Positions 17,801 through 26,431 of a stretch of 64,000 nucleotides of DNA are shown here, in pieces. Source of the stretch: Edaphobacter modestus (lineage in GTDB: Bacteria > Acidobacteriota > Terriglobia > Terriglobales > Acidobacteriaceae); the NCBI RefSeq assembly GCF_004217555.1, contig NZ_SHKW01000001.1, positions 186,001 to 250,000 on the forward strand, read 5' to 3'. Within the stretch, counting starts at the first letter, position 1; every line of letters begins with the position of its first letter. The notes beneath the pieces were generated by a model that did no database searches, was not told where the DNA came from, and saw only the letters and a list, made by a program, of their open reading frames with translations. The position numbers and the translations under genes are program-made.

Positions 17801-18242
17801 GAATGGGTGGCAGAATCAGGGCATCATCACAGCACAGACGGGTGCTCCTTACTCGATTCGGTCCGGTGTTGATTCTGCTGCGGCTGGCGTTGGAGGTACG
17901 ACCGCGGACAGGGTTCCTGGGCAGAGCATCGTTCCAGCGAACCATGGCGCTACCACGTATGTCAACGCTGCGGCGTTTACCAATGCGGCAGCCGGCACCT
18001 TCGGAAATACAAGCCGCAACAGCTTGTATGGCCCAAGCCTGGTAAACGTGGACTTCTCGCTCTTCAAGGAGTTCAACATCCACGAACATGGCAAAGCACA
18101 GTTCCGGAGCGAGTTGTTCAATCTGTTCAACCACCCGAACTTCGCCAACCCGGACAATACGGTCGGTAATGGCACCTTCGGGCAGAGCCTTTCGGCAAAG
18201 GACGGACGAATCGCACAGTTCGCTTTGAAGTACCTCTTCTAG
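14853..18242 (+). CDS. TonB-dependent receptor with carboxypeptidase-regulatory-like domain
   Basis: 1,129 residues, first gene of a five-gene operon. A signal peptide (MIQRVRCSLSVIVFVMAVVM) is followed by a CarboxypepD_reg-like domain (GRIVGSVVDPSGSPISGATV), then the plug (VNDLPLNGRDTLQLQYIMPG; VVVNGNRPGSNYYLLDGVDM; YGRNSGGLVNTVSRSGSN) and the outer-membrane barrel, ending in Phe (FALKYLF). No insertion or frameshift is seen. Receptors of this class import large substrates through the outer membrane using TonB energy. With the adjacent GH27 and GH97 genes, an alpha-galactoside oligomer is a reasonable guess for the substrate. Confidence 0.9.
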   Translation: MIQRVRCSLSVIVFVMAVVMLSPSRCLAAPTGRIVGSVVDPSGSPISGATVTLSNDNTNEVHTATSDESGNFTFPSVAVGRYSVKVAADSFQTYVQHGLILEVDQNVTVRAPMTIGSLTQTVEVSSTPQGVNLVDATVSHVVDQQRVNDLPLNGRDTLQLQYIMPGVSYDNNGVSHGQGQHEGVVVNGNRPGSNYYLLDGVDMTDNFLSTAPVFPAPDALQEFDIQTSNFTAQYGRNSGGLVNTVSRSGSNAVHGGVFEFFRNTVLDSHNYFDTPGSRKPSFKLNQFGGFLGGPIQKDKMFFFGYYQGTRQRKDETQTIGQVLSQTQRPDLNGGVANVSGLSGAVDPLTRQPFPGGIVPANRIDPTALSMIKALMPLPNNASGGYTFIGPVANNQDDLNEDQYLGRIDRTFSAHDIVFGRYFYNQDTSTGLGSGNLPGRPHLKYFRNQNAALDWNHTFNSNLINTAVFGFTRVAHHRGPTASVGWTEFGGPASGSAPGVLGDLFVSVNGSISAGGDGAFVQNRQTWQYSDSISIIKGRHTLTFGGDYRREASNRTEDYETDPNFSFNGQYSGNALVDLLLGLPNNFNQQTEVQSRLRHNGLDAFAQDNYKVTSSVTIDAGIRWEPFLPPVDNLNDQICFDPALASKSTFYPNAPAGLLFPGPPVGSESLGSGDRNCPRAGIPNRYKNIAPRIGVNVDPFKNGRTSIRAGYGVFYDQARLIAWNRFSTAQPFDSNSTVTGPTVLAPSLSGNNIFTNSGRANPFPFVIPRTAAQRAAFIWPISSAETVFSPHFNEGYTQQYNLTIDQQIAKNYTLTVSYIGNKGTHLFISREYNYAPISSFVQTPPASAGNVSAIAYNNSDAVLSRRRRLSGVQCPVAAGSSTSGPCYGATEMLEPTGWSSFNSVQVSLNHRFDQGFSVLASYVYAKYLDIVSYTAEGGNGPRNPENFALDYGPSDNDVRHRFTASYIYQLPRAKNVNGFLSGVVNGWQNQGIITAQTGAPYSIRSGVDSAAAGVGGTTADRVPGQSIVPANHGATTYVNAAAFTNAAAGTFGNTSRNSLYGPSLVNVDFSLFKEFNIHEHGKAQFRSELFNLFNHPNFANPDNTVGNGTFGQSLSAKDGRIAQFALKYLF

Positions 18243-18291
18243 CGGGTATGTGGCTTGCGTGTGGTCCTCAAGATGATGTGAAATGTTGGCT

Positions 18292-18318
18292 TGGGATGAG
18301 AAAGTTATTCTCATCCCA
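18292..18318 (+). promoter_or_regulatory. Intercistronic hairpin
   Basis: A perfect 11-bp stem (18,292-18,302 with 18,308-18,318) around a 5-base loop, between the receptor stop and the TPR start, with no following T-run. It could be a partial terminator or an mRNA-stability element that lowers expression of the downstream four genes relative to the receptor. Confidence 0.6.
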
Positions 18319-18349
18319 GGTAATTCTATCCACATCAGGAGGTCGGAAG

Positions 18350-19552
18350 ATGCGAAGCGCATCACTGTTGCTGCTGTCTCTGGGCGTAACAGTTCTGTGT
18401 ACACCGCTTGAAGCGCAGCAATCGACCTCGACCAATCTAGCTGACGGTGCTCCTGCAAGGATCGAACAGGCGTTGCGCGCGCAAGACAATCCGGGTGCGA
18501 TACGGGAGTATCGTGCCATGGTTACAGCAGACCCTAAGAACGGCGATGCATGGACCGGTCTGGGAATATTGCTCTATGGCTCAGGATATGTGGCTGAAGC
18601 TGCTGATGCACTCTCCCAAGCGCTGAAGATCAATCCATCCGCTGTGAGGGCAGAGCTTTTCCTGGGTTTAAGCCAGGCAGACATGAGGGAGTGCGACAAG
18701 GCCCTTCCCGTGCTGACGAAATACTTTGCGAGTGAGCCGGTGGGCAAGCTGCAACGGCTGACGGGAATGACTCTCTTGCAATGCTCGTTGAAGGATAAGG
18801 ATTCGGTGACCGCGCTCAGGACGGCCGTTCAGATGAAAAAGGACTATCCCGGCGATCCGGACGTGCTGTATGAGTCTGCTGAGCTGTTCACCCGCATGTG
18901 GAGCGCGACGGCGAACGAACTGATTACCTCGCATCCTGAGTCGTATCGTGTTCACCAGCTTGCAGGCGAGGTGAACGAGGCGCAGGGGAATTTGGCTCAG
19001 GCGATCCGGCAGTACAAAGCGGCCTTGGGAGAGAATCCGAAGCTGCCACAAATGCACTATCGCATCGGTCAACTTATATTGAGGAGCGGAGAACCCGATG
19101 CCGACGAGAAAGCCATGGAGGAGTTTCGCGCCGAGCTTGCGCTCGATCCCCAAAGTGCGATGTCTGCGCTGGCCATGGGAGAGATCGACCGTCACCAAGG
19201 CAAGCTGGTAGAGGCGACGGCGGACTATACACGCGCGATGAGGCTGGAAGCCGGCCTTCCAGAAGCTCAGGTAGGGTTGGCCCAGACGCTAGTGGCCCAA
19301 CATCAGATCGACGCTGCACAGGCGCAGCTTCGCACCCTCATCGCCCAGCATCCTGAAAATGCACAGGCCCATTATGTGATGATGCTGACACTTCGTGAGC
19401 AAGGAAAGTTACAAGAAGCGACGGTAGAAATGGCCACCTTTAAAAAGCTGCAGCAGAATGGTGCGGACCAGTTCCAGAAGAAACTGAATGCGTTGCTGAC
19501 TGGCAGCGCAGAGACGGCGCCGTCGGGTGCGGCGACGAGTCCCAATGAATGA
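18350..19552 (+). CDS. Secreted TPR-repeat protein
   Basis: About 400 residues. ATG 18,350 is chosen because AGGAGG lies at 18,337-18,342 and the protein then begins with a signal peptide (MRSASLLLLSLGVTVLCTPLEAQQ). The rest is tetratricopeptide repeats, e.g. AWTGLGILLYGSGYVAEAAD, AIRQYKAALGENPKLPQMHY and QLRTLIAQHPENAQAHYVMM, predicted periplasmic. It has no catalytic motif and is likely a protein-protein scaffold for the receptor or the CRTAC1 partners. Its stop overlaps the next start (ATGA, 19,549-19,552). Confidence 0.82.
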   Translation: MRSASLLLLSLGVTVLCTPLEAQQSTSTNLADGAPARIEQALRAQDNPGAIREYRAMVTADPKNGDAWTGLGILLYGSGYVAEAADALSQALKINPSAVRAELFLGLSQADMRECDKALPVLTKYFASEPVGKLQRLTGMTLLQCSLKDKDSVTALRTAVQMKKDYPGDPDVLYESAELFTRMWSATANELITSHPESYRVHQLAGEVNEAQGNLAQAIRQYKAALGENPKLPQMHYRIGQLILRSGEPDADEKAMEEFRAELALDPQSAMSALAMGEIDRHQGKLVEATADYTRAMRLEAGLPEAQVGLAQTLVAQHQIDAAQAQLRTLIAQHPENAQAHYVMMLTLREQGKLQEATVEMATFKKLQQNGADQFQKKLNALLTGSAETAPSGAATSPNE

Positions 19553-21351
19553 CTGATGCGTGTTCCTGCTGGAGCTTAATCGATCATATGAAGTTACCGG
19601 CACGACCGATCAGTCGCCGCACCTTGCTGAAGAGAGTTGGAGGTGGTTTGGCGAGCGCTCTGATTTCTCCCCAGATCCATGCGCTTTCCTCGTTTGTTTT
19701 GCAGCATGAAAAGAAGGCCCTTGGGTATACGGTCCATGACATCGCAGCACAGGCTGGGCTGGATTTTGTACAGATTTCAGGCGGAGATAAAGAGAAGAAG
19801 TACATCCTGGAGACGACCGGCGCAGGTGCTGCATTTTTCGACTATGACCACGACGGCTGGCTAGATATTTTTCTCGTCAATAGCTCTGCGCTTGGGGGCT
19901 CCCTCTCCGGAATCCCTCCGCAAAATAAGCTCTTCCACAATAACCGCGATGGTACCTTTACGGACGTGACTGCAAAGGCAGGGCTGATGAGGAGCGGCTG
20001 GGGGCAAGGGATTTGCATTGGAGATTTCGATAACGACGGCTTCGACGATCTCTTCGTGACGTACTGGGGCGAGAACGTGCTCTACCGCAACAACGGCGAC
20101 GGTACCTTTACCGAAGTCGCTCACAAAGCCGGGATCGCCGGAGCCCCGACGCGTTGGAGTACGGGGTGTGCCTTCGTGGACTACGACCGCGACGGCTGGC
20201 TTGACCTTGTGGTAACGCACTATGTCGATTTTTCTTTGAAGGACGCGAAAGATCCAGGCAGTAATCCTTACTGCAATTATCGAGGACTGGCCGTGATGTG
20301 CGGCCCACGTGGTTTAAAGACAGAGAAAAGCACTCTCTATCACAATAACCGCGACGGCACTTTCACCGACGTGTCATTGAAGTCAGGAATTGGAATGAAG
20401 GGCGATTTGTTTGGAATGGGCATCCTCGTAGCCGACTTCGATAACGATGGCTGGCCTGACATCTATATTGCAAGTGACTCAACACCGAGTCAGTTGTTCA
20501 TGAACAATCACGATGGCACGTTCCGCGAAGAGGGAACGCTGCGAGGAGTCGCGTATAGCGCGGAGGGGATGGAAGAGGCTGGCATGGGTGTCGCTGCCGC
20601 CGACTACGACAACAGCGGTGCCTTCTCCATTCTTAAAACAAATTTTTCAGACGAGGTTCCCAACCTTTATCACAACAATGGGAAGGCGCTCTTCAGCGAT
20701 CTGGATGAGGCCGCAGGATTGAATCGCCAAACGCATTTCGTTGGTTGGGGGTGCGGCTTCTTCGATCCGGATAACGATGGACTGGCGGATATTCTGTACA
20801 CCAACGGCCATGTTTATCCAGAGTTGGATCGCATCCATGCAGACACCAGCTACCGGGAACCAAGGGTGCTTTACCGCAATCTCGGTGGAGGACGTTTCGA
20901 AGATGTCTCTTCGCTGGCGGGTGAGGCGCTGACCAAGCCGTCGACAGGCCGAGGATGTGCATTTGGTGACTTCAATAACGATGGCTGCGTCGATGTATTG
21001 ATCAATAACCAGGGGACGAAGCCTTCGCTGCTTCGGTTCCAGCCAGAGAATAACTACCACTGGATCAACCTCAAGCTTGTAGGAACTAAGTCCAATCGAA
21101 GTGCGATCGGAGCGCGTGTTCGATGTGTCGCAGGAACTCTGACGCAGATAGAAGAGGTACGCAGCGGAGGAAGCTACCTCTCACAGAGCGACCTGCGTCT
21201 CCACTTTGGTCTGCGGGATCAGACGATTATCGACCTGATCGAGATCTTCTGGCCGAGCGGGACGATAGATCGCCTGCGGAAGATTGAAGCCAATCAGTTT
21301 CTTCGGATTGAAGAGGGCGGCAAAACTGTTACCTTGCGACGGGAACCATGA
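19549..21351 (+). CDS. CRTAC1-family FG-GAP/VCBS repeat protein with ASPIC/UnbV domain (first copy)
   Basis: 600 residues from ATG 19,549, or about 587 from ATG 19,588. The N-terminus has a twin-arginine-like signal (SRRTLLKRVGGGLASALI). Integrin-type calcium-binding repeats follow, each with DxDxDG cores: FDYDHDGWLDIFLVN, GDFDNDGFDDLFVTYWG, VDYDRDGWLDLVVTHYV, ADFDNDGWPDIYIASDS. The C-terminal ASPIC/UnbV domain includes IGARVRCVAG and RSGGSYLSQSDLRLHFGL. Predicted exported, with a seven-bladed propeller that probably binds glycans or partner proteins. Both junctions are ATGA overlaps, so translation is coupled to the flanking TPR genes. The biochemical role is not established. Confidence 0.87.
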   Translation: MTDACSCWSLIDHMKLPARPISRRTLLKRVGGGLASALISPQIHALSSFVLQHEKKALGYTVHDIAAQAGLDFVQISGGDKEKKYILETTGAGAAFFDYDHDGWLDIFLVNSSALGGSLSGIPPQNKLFHNNRDGTFTDVTAKAGLMRSGWGQGICIGDFDNDGFDDLFVTYWGENVLYRNNGDGTFTEVAHKAGIAGAPTRWSTGCAFVDYDRDGWLDLVVTHYVDFSLKDAKDPGSNPYCNYRGLAVMCGPRGLKTEKSTLYHNNRDGTFTDVSLKSGIGMKGDLFGMGILVADFDNDGWPDIYIASDSTPSQLFMNNHDGTFREEGTLRGVAYSAEGMEEAGMGVAAADYDNSGAFSILKTNFSDEVPNLYHNNGKALFSDLDEAAGLNRQTHFVGWGCGFFDPDNDGLADILYTNGHVYPELDRIHADTSYREPRVLYRNLGGGRFEDVSSLAGEALTKPSTGRGCAFGDFNNDGCVDVLINNQGTKPSLLRFQPENNYHWINLKLVGTKSNRSAIGARVRCVAGTLTQIEEVRSGGSYLSQSDLRLHFGLRDQTIIDLIEIFWPSGTIDRLRKIEANQFLRIEEGGKTVTLRREP

Positions 21352-23072
21352 CAATCATTCGTAGCGCTGGAACTTTATTACTTGTCTTTGTTCTAGGGGC
21401 TCCTGGAATACAACGAGACCTTCGCGCTCAAGAGGCGAGCGTTGCTCGGACTCGGCTCGCTGAAGGAATACAACTCCTCCGGAATGGAGACGCCGCGCGG
21501 GCCAAGATAAAGTTCGATGCGGCAATAAGGGCGGACTCGCGATCAGCTGAGGCACTGACGTGGAGAGGAATTTGCGAAAATCAGATGCAGCATTATGCCG
21601 ACGCGGTTGCAGATTTGCGTTCGGCATTACGCTTGGATGGAGAACTTCTCTCGGCGCATTACAATCTTGCTCTCAGCTTGATTCGCTTGCAAAAGATTAA
21701 TGAGGCTCTTGAACAGTTGAGGATAGTGATAGCGGCCCAACCAAATACTGTGCAGCCACGATATAACATGGCGATTCTTCTGGAGAGCAAGAACGACTTC
21801 GCTGGAGCAAAGGAGCAGTTGGTCGCTGCTCGTTCGATCGATCCGCAGGACGCAGGCGTGGCGTTTCATCTGCTGGTGGATGAGCTCAAGCTCAAACATG
21901 ATGACGACGTGCCGGCTCTTGTGGATCAACTCGCCGCCGCTTCAACAGCGATGGCTGTCCAGCAGAATGCGGCAACAGCACTGCTTGAAGCGGGCAGCTT
22001 TCAGAGTGCGGTGAGCCTTCTCCAGAAGGCACATGAGCGTGACCCTAAGTCGAATGCGATTGTCTCTCTACTGTGCCGAGCGTACATCGGTGCAGGTTCG
22101 AACTCCGATGCCATCGCCTTGGCTAGCGATGGAACGTTTTCGAACAATGAGGAGATGACATACCTGCTCGCCCTGGCATACGCGGGCAATAAAGAGACGC
22201 AAAGGGCACTAGAGACATTTACGCTCGCCGCGCAACAGGACACAAAGGATGCAAGACCGTTGTATCATCTTGGCCTGATCGCGGCTGCGACGCCGCAAGG
22301 ACCGGCGAACGCAGTGCAGTTCCTTCGATCGGCACATCGATTAGACCTAGACAACGCCATCTATGCTCTCGCCCTCGTACGCATTCTACTGGTGACAGAC
22401 CAAGCGGAAGAAGCGCGCGCTGTCCTCATAACGATCAAAGCATCTGGAGAGGACCAGGCTCAGGTCGATATGCTGTCCGGTGTAGCGCTCGCTGCAACTC
22501 ATCAGGGGCCTGAGGCGGCGGCGCAACTAAAGAAGGCAATCGCTAAGGATCCCTCACTTGCCGTCGCGCACAATGTCCTCGGCTTCTGTTTTTTCCAGCA
22601 AGGGCAGTATGCCCAGGCAGCTGAGGCGTATGGCAAGGCATCGGAGCTCGACCCAAGACGGGTTCTTTATGCCCAGGACGCCGCTCTCGCATATGGACGT
22701 GCGAACCAGATCGATCACGCGCTGCGCTATGGCCAACGGGCGAGCTCGCTTGAAGAGAATAATGCCAACAGTCATGCTTTGGTCGGAAAGCTGTATGCAA
22801 GTGCAGGCAGAAGAGAGGACGCTGTGCGGGAGTTGCGGCTCGCAGTGGAACTAAATCCCGATAAGGATTCTGCATTGTATCTGCTGGCCCGGACGTATCA
22901 ACAGATGGGCGACCAGCAGCAAGCTCTGGAATGGAGCGAGAAATTACGTCTCCTGAAGCAGCAACACGAAGCGGCTTTCAGTCTGCAGAAGAAGACAGAG
23001 GCTACATCTGTCCGTTCATCGACGTTGCTCGAGGGCGGCTCAGCGGTTGATAGCGATGCGAGCGCGCCATGA
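21348..23072 (+). CDS. Secreted TPR-repeat protein (second copy)
   Basis: 574 residues with an N-terminal signal (MTIIRSAGTLLLVFVLGAPG) and about ten tetratricopeptide repeats, e.g. AEALTWRGICENQMQHYADA, AHNVLGFCFFQQGQYAQAAE and AHALVGKLYASAGRREDA-like units near the C-terminus. It is longer than the TPR protein at 18,350 but occupies the same position relative to a CRTAC1 gene. The start overlaps the preceding stop (ATGA at 21,348-21,351) and its stop overlaps the next start. Likely a periplasmic scaffold; no enzyme signature is seen. Confidence 0.83.
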   Translation: MTIIRSAGTLLLVFVLGAPGIQRDLRAQEASVARTRLAEGIQLLRNGDAARAKIKFDAAIRADSRSAEALTWRGICENQMQHYADAVADLRSALRLDGELLSAHYNLALSLIRLQKINEALEQLRIVIAAQPNTVQPRYNMAILLESKNDFAGAKEQLVAARSIDPQDAGVAFHLLVDELKLKHDDDVPALVDQLAAASTAMAVQQNAATALLEAGSFQSAVSLLQKAHERDPKSNAIVSLLCRAYIGAGSNSDAIALASDGTFSNNEEMTYLLALAYAGNKETQRALETFTLAAQQDTKDARPLYHLGLIAAATPQGPANAVQFLRSAHRLDLDNAIYALALVRILLVTDQAEEARAVLITIKASGEDQAQVDMLSGVALAATHQGPEAAAQLKKAIAKDPSLAVAHNVLGFCFFQQGQYAQAAEAYGKASELDPRRVLYAQDAALAYGRANQIDHALRYGQRASSLEENNANSHALVGKLYASAGRREDAVRELRLAVELNPDKDSALYLLARTYQQMGDQQQALEWSEKLRLLKQQHEAAFSLQKKTEATSVRSSTLLEGGSAVDSDASAP

Positions 23073-24826
23073 ACCATACGAGACGGATGAGATTGATTCC
23101 CTTAATCGCCTTCAATATGGTCACGCATGCTTTGGCGCAGATGGCTGCCAGTCATCCGCAGCCGCAGGTGCAGCCGAAGGGCGGTGCACCTGTAGCCGAC
23201 TTTGTGGATGTTGCAGTCCGCGCTGGATTGACCGTCCATACGAATATCGACAGTCAGCGTACGCGGCACATCAATGAGATGACCGGCGGCGGTGTAGCCC
23301 TCGTCGACTATGACGGTGACGGCTGGCTCGATATCTTCATCGTGAACTGCGGTCCCGCGAACGCACCCGCGGAACAACTCGCGATGAATCATCTGTACCG
23401 CAATAATCATGACGGCAGCTTCGTTGAGGTGACAGAGAAGGCAGGCCTCTTGCATCACGGATGGAGTCAGGGTGTTTCCGTCGGTGATTACAACGGCGAT
23501 GGTTGGCCTGATCTCTTCGTCACCTATTACGGAAAGAATGTGCTCTATCGCAACAATAGCGATGGAACCTTTACCGATGTGACGAAGGCTACCGGTCTGC
23601 TAACGGAGAGTGATCTGTTCAGCACGGGTTCTGCGTTCGTCGACTATGATCGCGACGGCCATATGGATCTCTTTGTGGCTCACTACGTAGCCTATGAGGA
23701 GGCAACGTCGCACGACGCGGGAAATGGCGACAGTTGCAAATGGCGCGGCATTCCTGTGCTTTGTGGACCTCGCGGGCTGAGGGGCACAACCGATACTCTC
23801 TATCGCAACCGCGGAGATAGCACATTTGAGGACGTCTCAGGAAAAGCCGGAATCCCGATAGCGTTGAACTATGGATTTACGCCTCTGATAGCTGACTACA
23901 ACAACGACGGCTGGCCAGACATCTATGTTGCCAACGACTCAACTCCTTCCCTGATGCTGGAGAACAACAAGAATGGCACGTTCGCCGAGACAGGAGTTCT
24001 CAGCGGCGTTGCCTACAATGAGGACGGACGCGAGCAAAGCGGAATGGGAGCAGATGTGGCGGACTTCAACGGGGACGGTCTGCTGGATATTGTCAAGACG
24101 AACTTCGAACAGGACACAAGTACCCTCTATTTGAATCGCGGCAATGGAACCTTCGATGACATCACCTTTCCCGGTGGGCTTGGAGTGAACACCAGCTTCG
24201 TCGGATGGGGCACCGGTTTTCTCGATTTCGATAACGACGGTTGGCCCGACATCCTGATGGCGAACGGACATATCTATCCTGAGGTCGATGCACTTCACGA
24301 CACCTCCTTCCCGCAGAGGAAGATCCTATATCGCAACAAGGGAGATGGCAGCTTTGAGGATGTATCGCTTCGCGGGGGAGCAGGCCTCCTGCTCAGGCGA
24401 TCATCGCGTGGTGCTGCCTTTGGAGACCTCTTCAATTCCGGCCAGACAAATATAGTGGTCAATAATCCGTCCGACCGGCCTACGCTTCTTGTGAACCGTA
24501 TGGCGTATAAAGGGCATTCGTTGACGCTGCATCTCGTTGGAAACGCAGCAAATCCGCTGGCGATAGGAGCGCGGGCCACTCTAACCGCGGCTGGCCGCCA
24601 TATGATAAGCGAGGTGCGGAGCGGCGGTAGCTATCTATCGCAGAATGATCTTCGTCTGCGATTTGGCTTGGGAGAGGCCGCCAAGGTCGATCAGGTGGAG
24701 ATTCGCTGGCCAGACGGGCGCGTGGACAAACTGACCAATGTTGCTGCTGGTGCTATCGTCACAGTTCAATATGGAGGGAAGATGACGTCCACCCCATATC
24801 GAACTCTGCCAAGCCTCCTTCAGTAG
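23069..24826 (+). CDS. CRTAC1-family FG-GAP/VCBS repeat protein with ASPIC/UnbV domain (second copy)
   Basis: 585 residues, paralogous to 19,549-21,351. Its signal peptide is Sec-type (RLIPLIAFNMVTHALAQ) rather than twin-arginine. Calcium-binding repeats include VDYDGDGWLDIFIVNCG, GDYNGDGWPDLFVTYYGK and ADYNNDGWPDIYVANDS; the UnbV domain has IGARATLTAAGRHM and RSGGSYLSQNDLRLRFGLGE. The different export signal suggests the two copies may mature differently. Last gene of the operon: its stop (24,824-24,826) directly abuts the stop of the convergent GH27 gene with no spacer. Confidence 0.87.
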   Translation: MNHTRRMRLIPLIAFNMVTHALAQMAASHPQPQVQPKGGAPVADFVDVAVRAGLTVHTNIDSQRTRHINEMTGGGVALVDYDGDGWLDIFIVNCGPANAPAEQLAMNHLYRNNHDGSFVEVTEKAGLLHHGWSQGVSVGDYNGDGWPDLFVTYYGKNVLYRNNSDGTFTDVTKATGLLTESDLFSTGSAFVDYDRDGHMDLFVAHYVAYEEATSHDAGNGDSCKWRGIPVLCGPRGLRGTTDTLYRNRGDSTFEDVSGKAGIPIALNYGFTPLIADYNNDGWPDIYVANDSTPSLMLENNKNGTFAETGVLSGVAYNEDGREQSGMGADVADFNGDGLLDIVKTNFEQDTSTLYLNRGNGTFDDITFPGGLGVNTSFVGWGTGFLDFDNDGWPDILMANGHIYPEVDALHDTSFPQRKILYRNKGDGSFEDVSLRGGAGLLLRRSSRGAAFGDLFNSGQTNIVVNNPSDRPTLLVNRMAYKGHSLTLHLVGNAANPLAIGARATLTAAGRHMISEVRSGGSYLSQNDLRLRFGLGEAAKVDQVEIRWPDGRVDKLTNVAAGAIVTVQYGGKMTSTPYRTLPSLLQ

Positions 24827-26191
24827 TTACGGAGCGTTAACGCTGTAAATAGATGATGCATGAGGGGCTAACTGGATTTTTAGACCCGCAGAGCCGGGTA
24901 CCTTCTTGTTTGTCCAGAGCTCTTCGATCGCTCCAGCCGCTCCCTTCCAGCCGATCTGCTGCCAGCGGAGATGCGTATCAACAGGAGTGTCTCCCAGATT
25001 AAAAGCGGCAATGTATTTACGATGGTTTGCCCCAGTGGCGTGAGCGGTCCAGACTCTCAGGTCACCTTTGCTATAGGCGATATGGTTGCCTGTGCTGTGC
25101 TGATTGGCGGAAAGAACTGCGCCGTTCGTCAGCAACGTGGTTGTAAAGGGATCGAGGGTTGGAAGGTCGCCGCCAAACATGAGGGGAGAGCGAGCGATAG
25201 ACCACAGCGTGAGCAATGTACGCTGCTCATCATGTGTGAGTTGAGAGAGGCGGTCGTTGCCTCGTTCGGCACGCAATCCAATGTGCCCAAGCGGAAGCAT
25301 GTCGGCATCCGGCCAATGTCCAGGCTCAACCCGTTTCGACCACGCTTCGATACGAGTATTCATATTCTTAACTGACCTCCAGTTATCCCAAAGATCATCC
25401 TCAATACGCCACATCTGTGCATTGTCCCGAAGGCTTGCAGCCTCCGTAAGAGGAGCTGGCCCCGGAGAAAGGCTGAGTACGATAGGTCTGCCGGAGTGTA
25501 GGATTGCCTTGTGTAGACCTTCTATCTCCGTCTTGTGATAAGGAGAGGACATATCGTCCGCCTTGATGAAGTCCACGCCCCACTTCGCATACTGGGCCAC
25601 GATGGAGTCGTAGTATGCCTGGCCGCCCGGTTTCGTCATATCCACGCCATACATATCCGTGTTCCATCGGCAGAGGCTGTTCTTATCTGCGATATCTCCC
25701 GCGTGGATGCTGGTGCCGAAGATAGGATAGTTCTCGACAACGGCCTGCCTCGGAATGCCGCGTAGGATATGTATCCCAAATTTGAGTCCTTTATTGTGGA
25801 CGTAGTCTGCAAGCGGTTTGAAGCCTTGGCCGTCCTTTGCGGAAGGGAATCGATTGACCGCTGGAATCAGGCGGCCATGGTCATCCATGGAGAGCTTCGC
25901 ATTGGATCGATAGCCATGCGCCTGGGCGTTCGGCTCATACCACTGGATGTCCACGACGATGTACTGCCAACCGAAGGACTTTAGCTTTGCCGCCATGGTA
26001 TCCGCATTTGCCTTCACCTCGTTTTCGCGCACCGTTGTGCCGTAAGAATCCCAACTGTTCCAACCCATTGGTGGCGTAGACGCAAGCTGGGCAACTGCGG
26101 GCGTGGCACAGAGAGGAGCCAGCATGGCACCAAGAGTGATGGAGAAGATAATGGCCCGGTTAGAAGTGGCTATTTGCCTTAACAACTTCAT
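24827..26191 (-). CDS. GH27 alpha-galactosidase (secreted)
   Basis: 454 residues with a long signal peptide (cleavage near PAVAQ, residue 35). The mature enzyme opens with TPPMGWNSWDSYG, the clan GH-D hallmark. The nucleophile motif is VDFIKADD (Lys210, Asp212), and the general acid is in WRIEDDLWDNW (Asp265 or Asp266). The C-terminal part (from about 370) is the usual antiparallel beta domain. GH27 enzymes remove terminal alpha-galactose with retention; some act as alpha-N-acetylgalactosaminidase, so specificity is not certain. The gene is divergent from GH97 and convergent with the receptor operon. Confidence 0.88.
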   Translation of the reverse strand: MKLLRQIATSNRAIIFSITLGAMLAPLCATPAVAQLASTPPMGWNSWDSYGTTVRENEVKANADTMAAKLKSFGWQYIVVDIQWYEPNAQAHGYRSNAKLSMDDHGRLIPAVNRFPSAKDGQGFKPLADYVHNKGLKFGIHILRGIPRQAVVENYPIFGTSIHAGDIADKNSLCRWNTDMYGVDMTKPGGQAYYDSIVAQYAKWGVDFIKADDMSSPYHKTEIEGLHKAILHSGRPIVLSLSPGPAPLTEAASLRDNAQMWRIEDDLWDNWRSVKNMNTRIEAWSKRVEPGHWPDADMLPLGHIGLRAERGNDRLSQLTHDEQRTLLTLWSIARSPLMFGGDLPTLDPFTTTLLTNGAVLSANQHSTGNHIAYSKGDLRVWTAHATGANHRKYIAAFNLGDTPVDTHLRWQQIGWKGAAGAIEELWTNKKVPGSAGLKIQLAPHASSIYSVNAP

Positions 26192-26431
26192 CTATTTTTC
26201 CAATCTGATTGAGGGACTCTGGTGCAGCACGAAGCATCTAAAAACAGTTTGGGTGTCGATTTGAGTGGGTATTCGGCGCGTTCCCACTGTAGCGGTTTGG
26301 AAGTGCACTGACAATCGATCTGAGCGGAATTTCTCAGGAGAGAGTCAGTCGATATTTCTTCTTGAACACCGTGGTTCGAATGGGGATAGATGTATGCTGT
26401 TGGTCGAGCAATGTACGGGGGAATGGCCACT

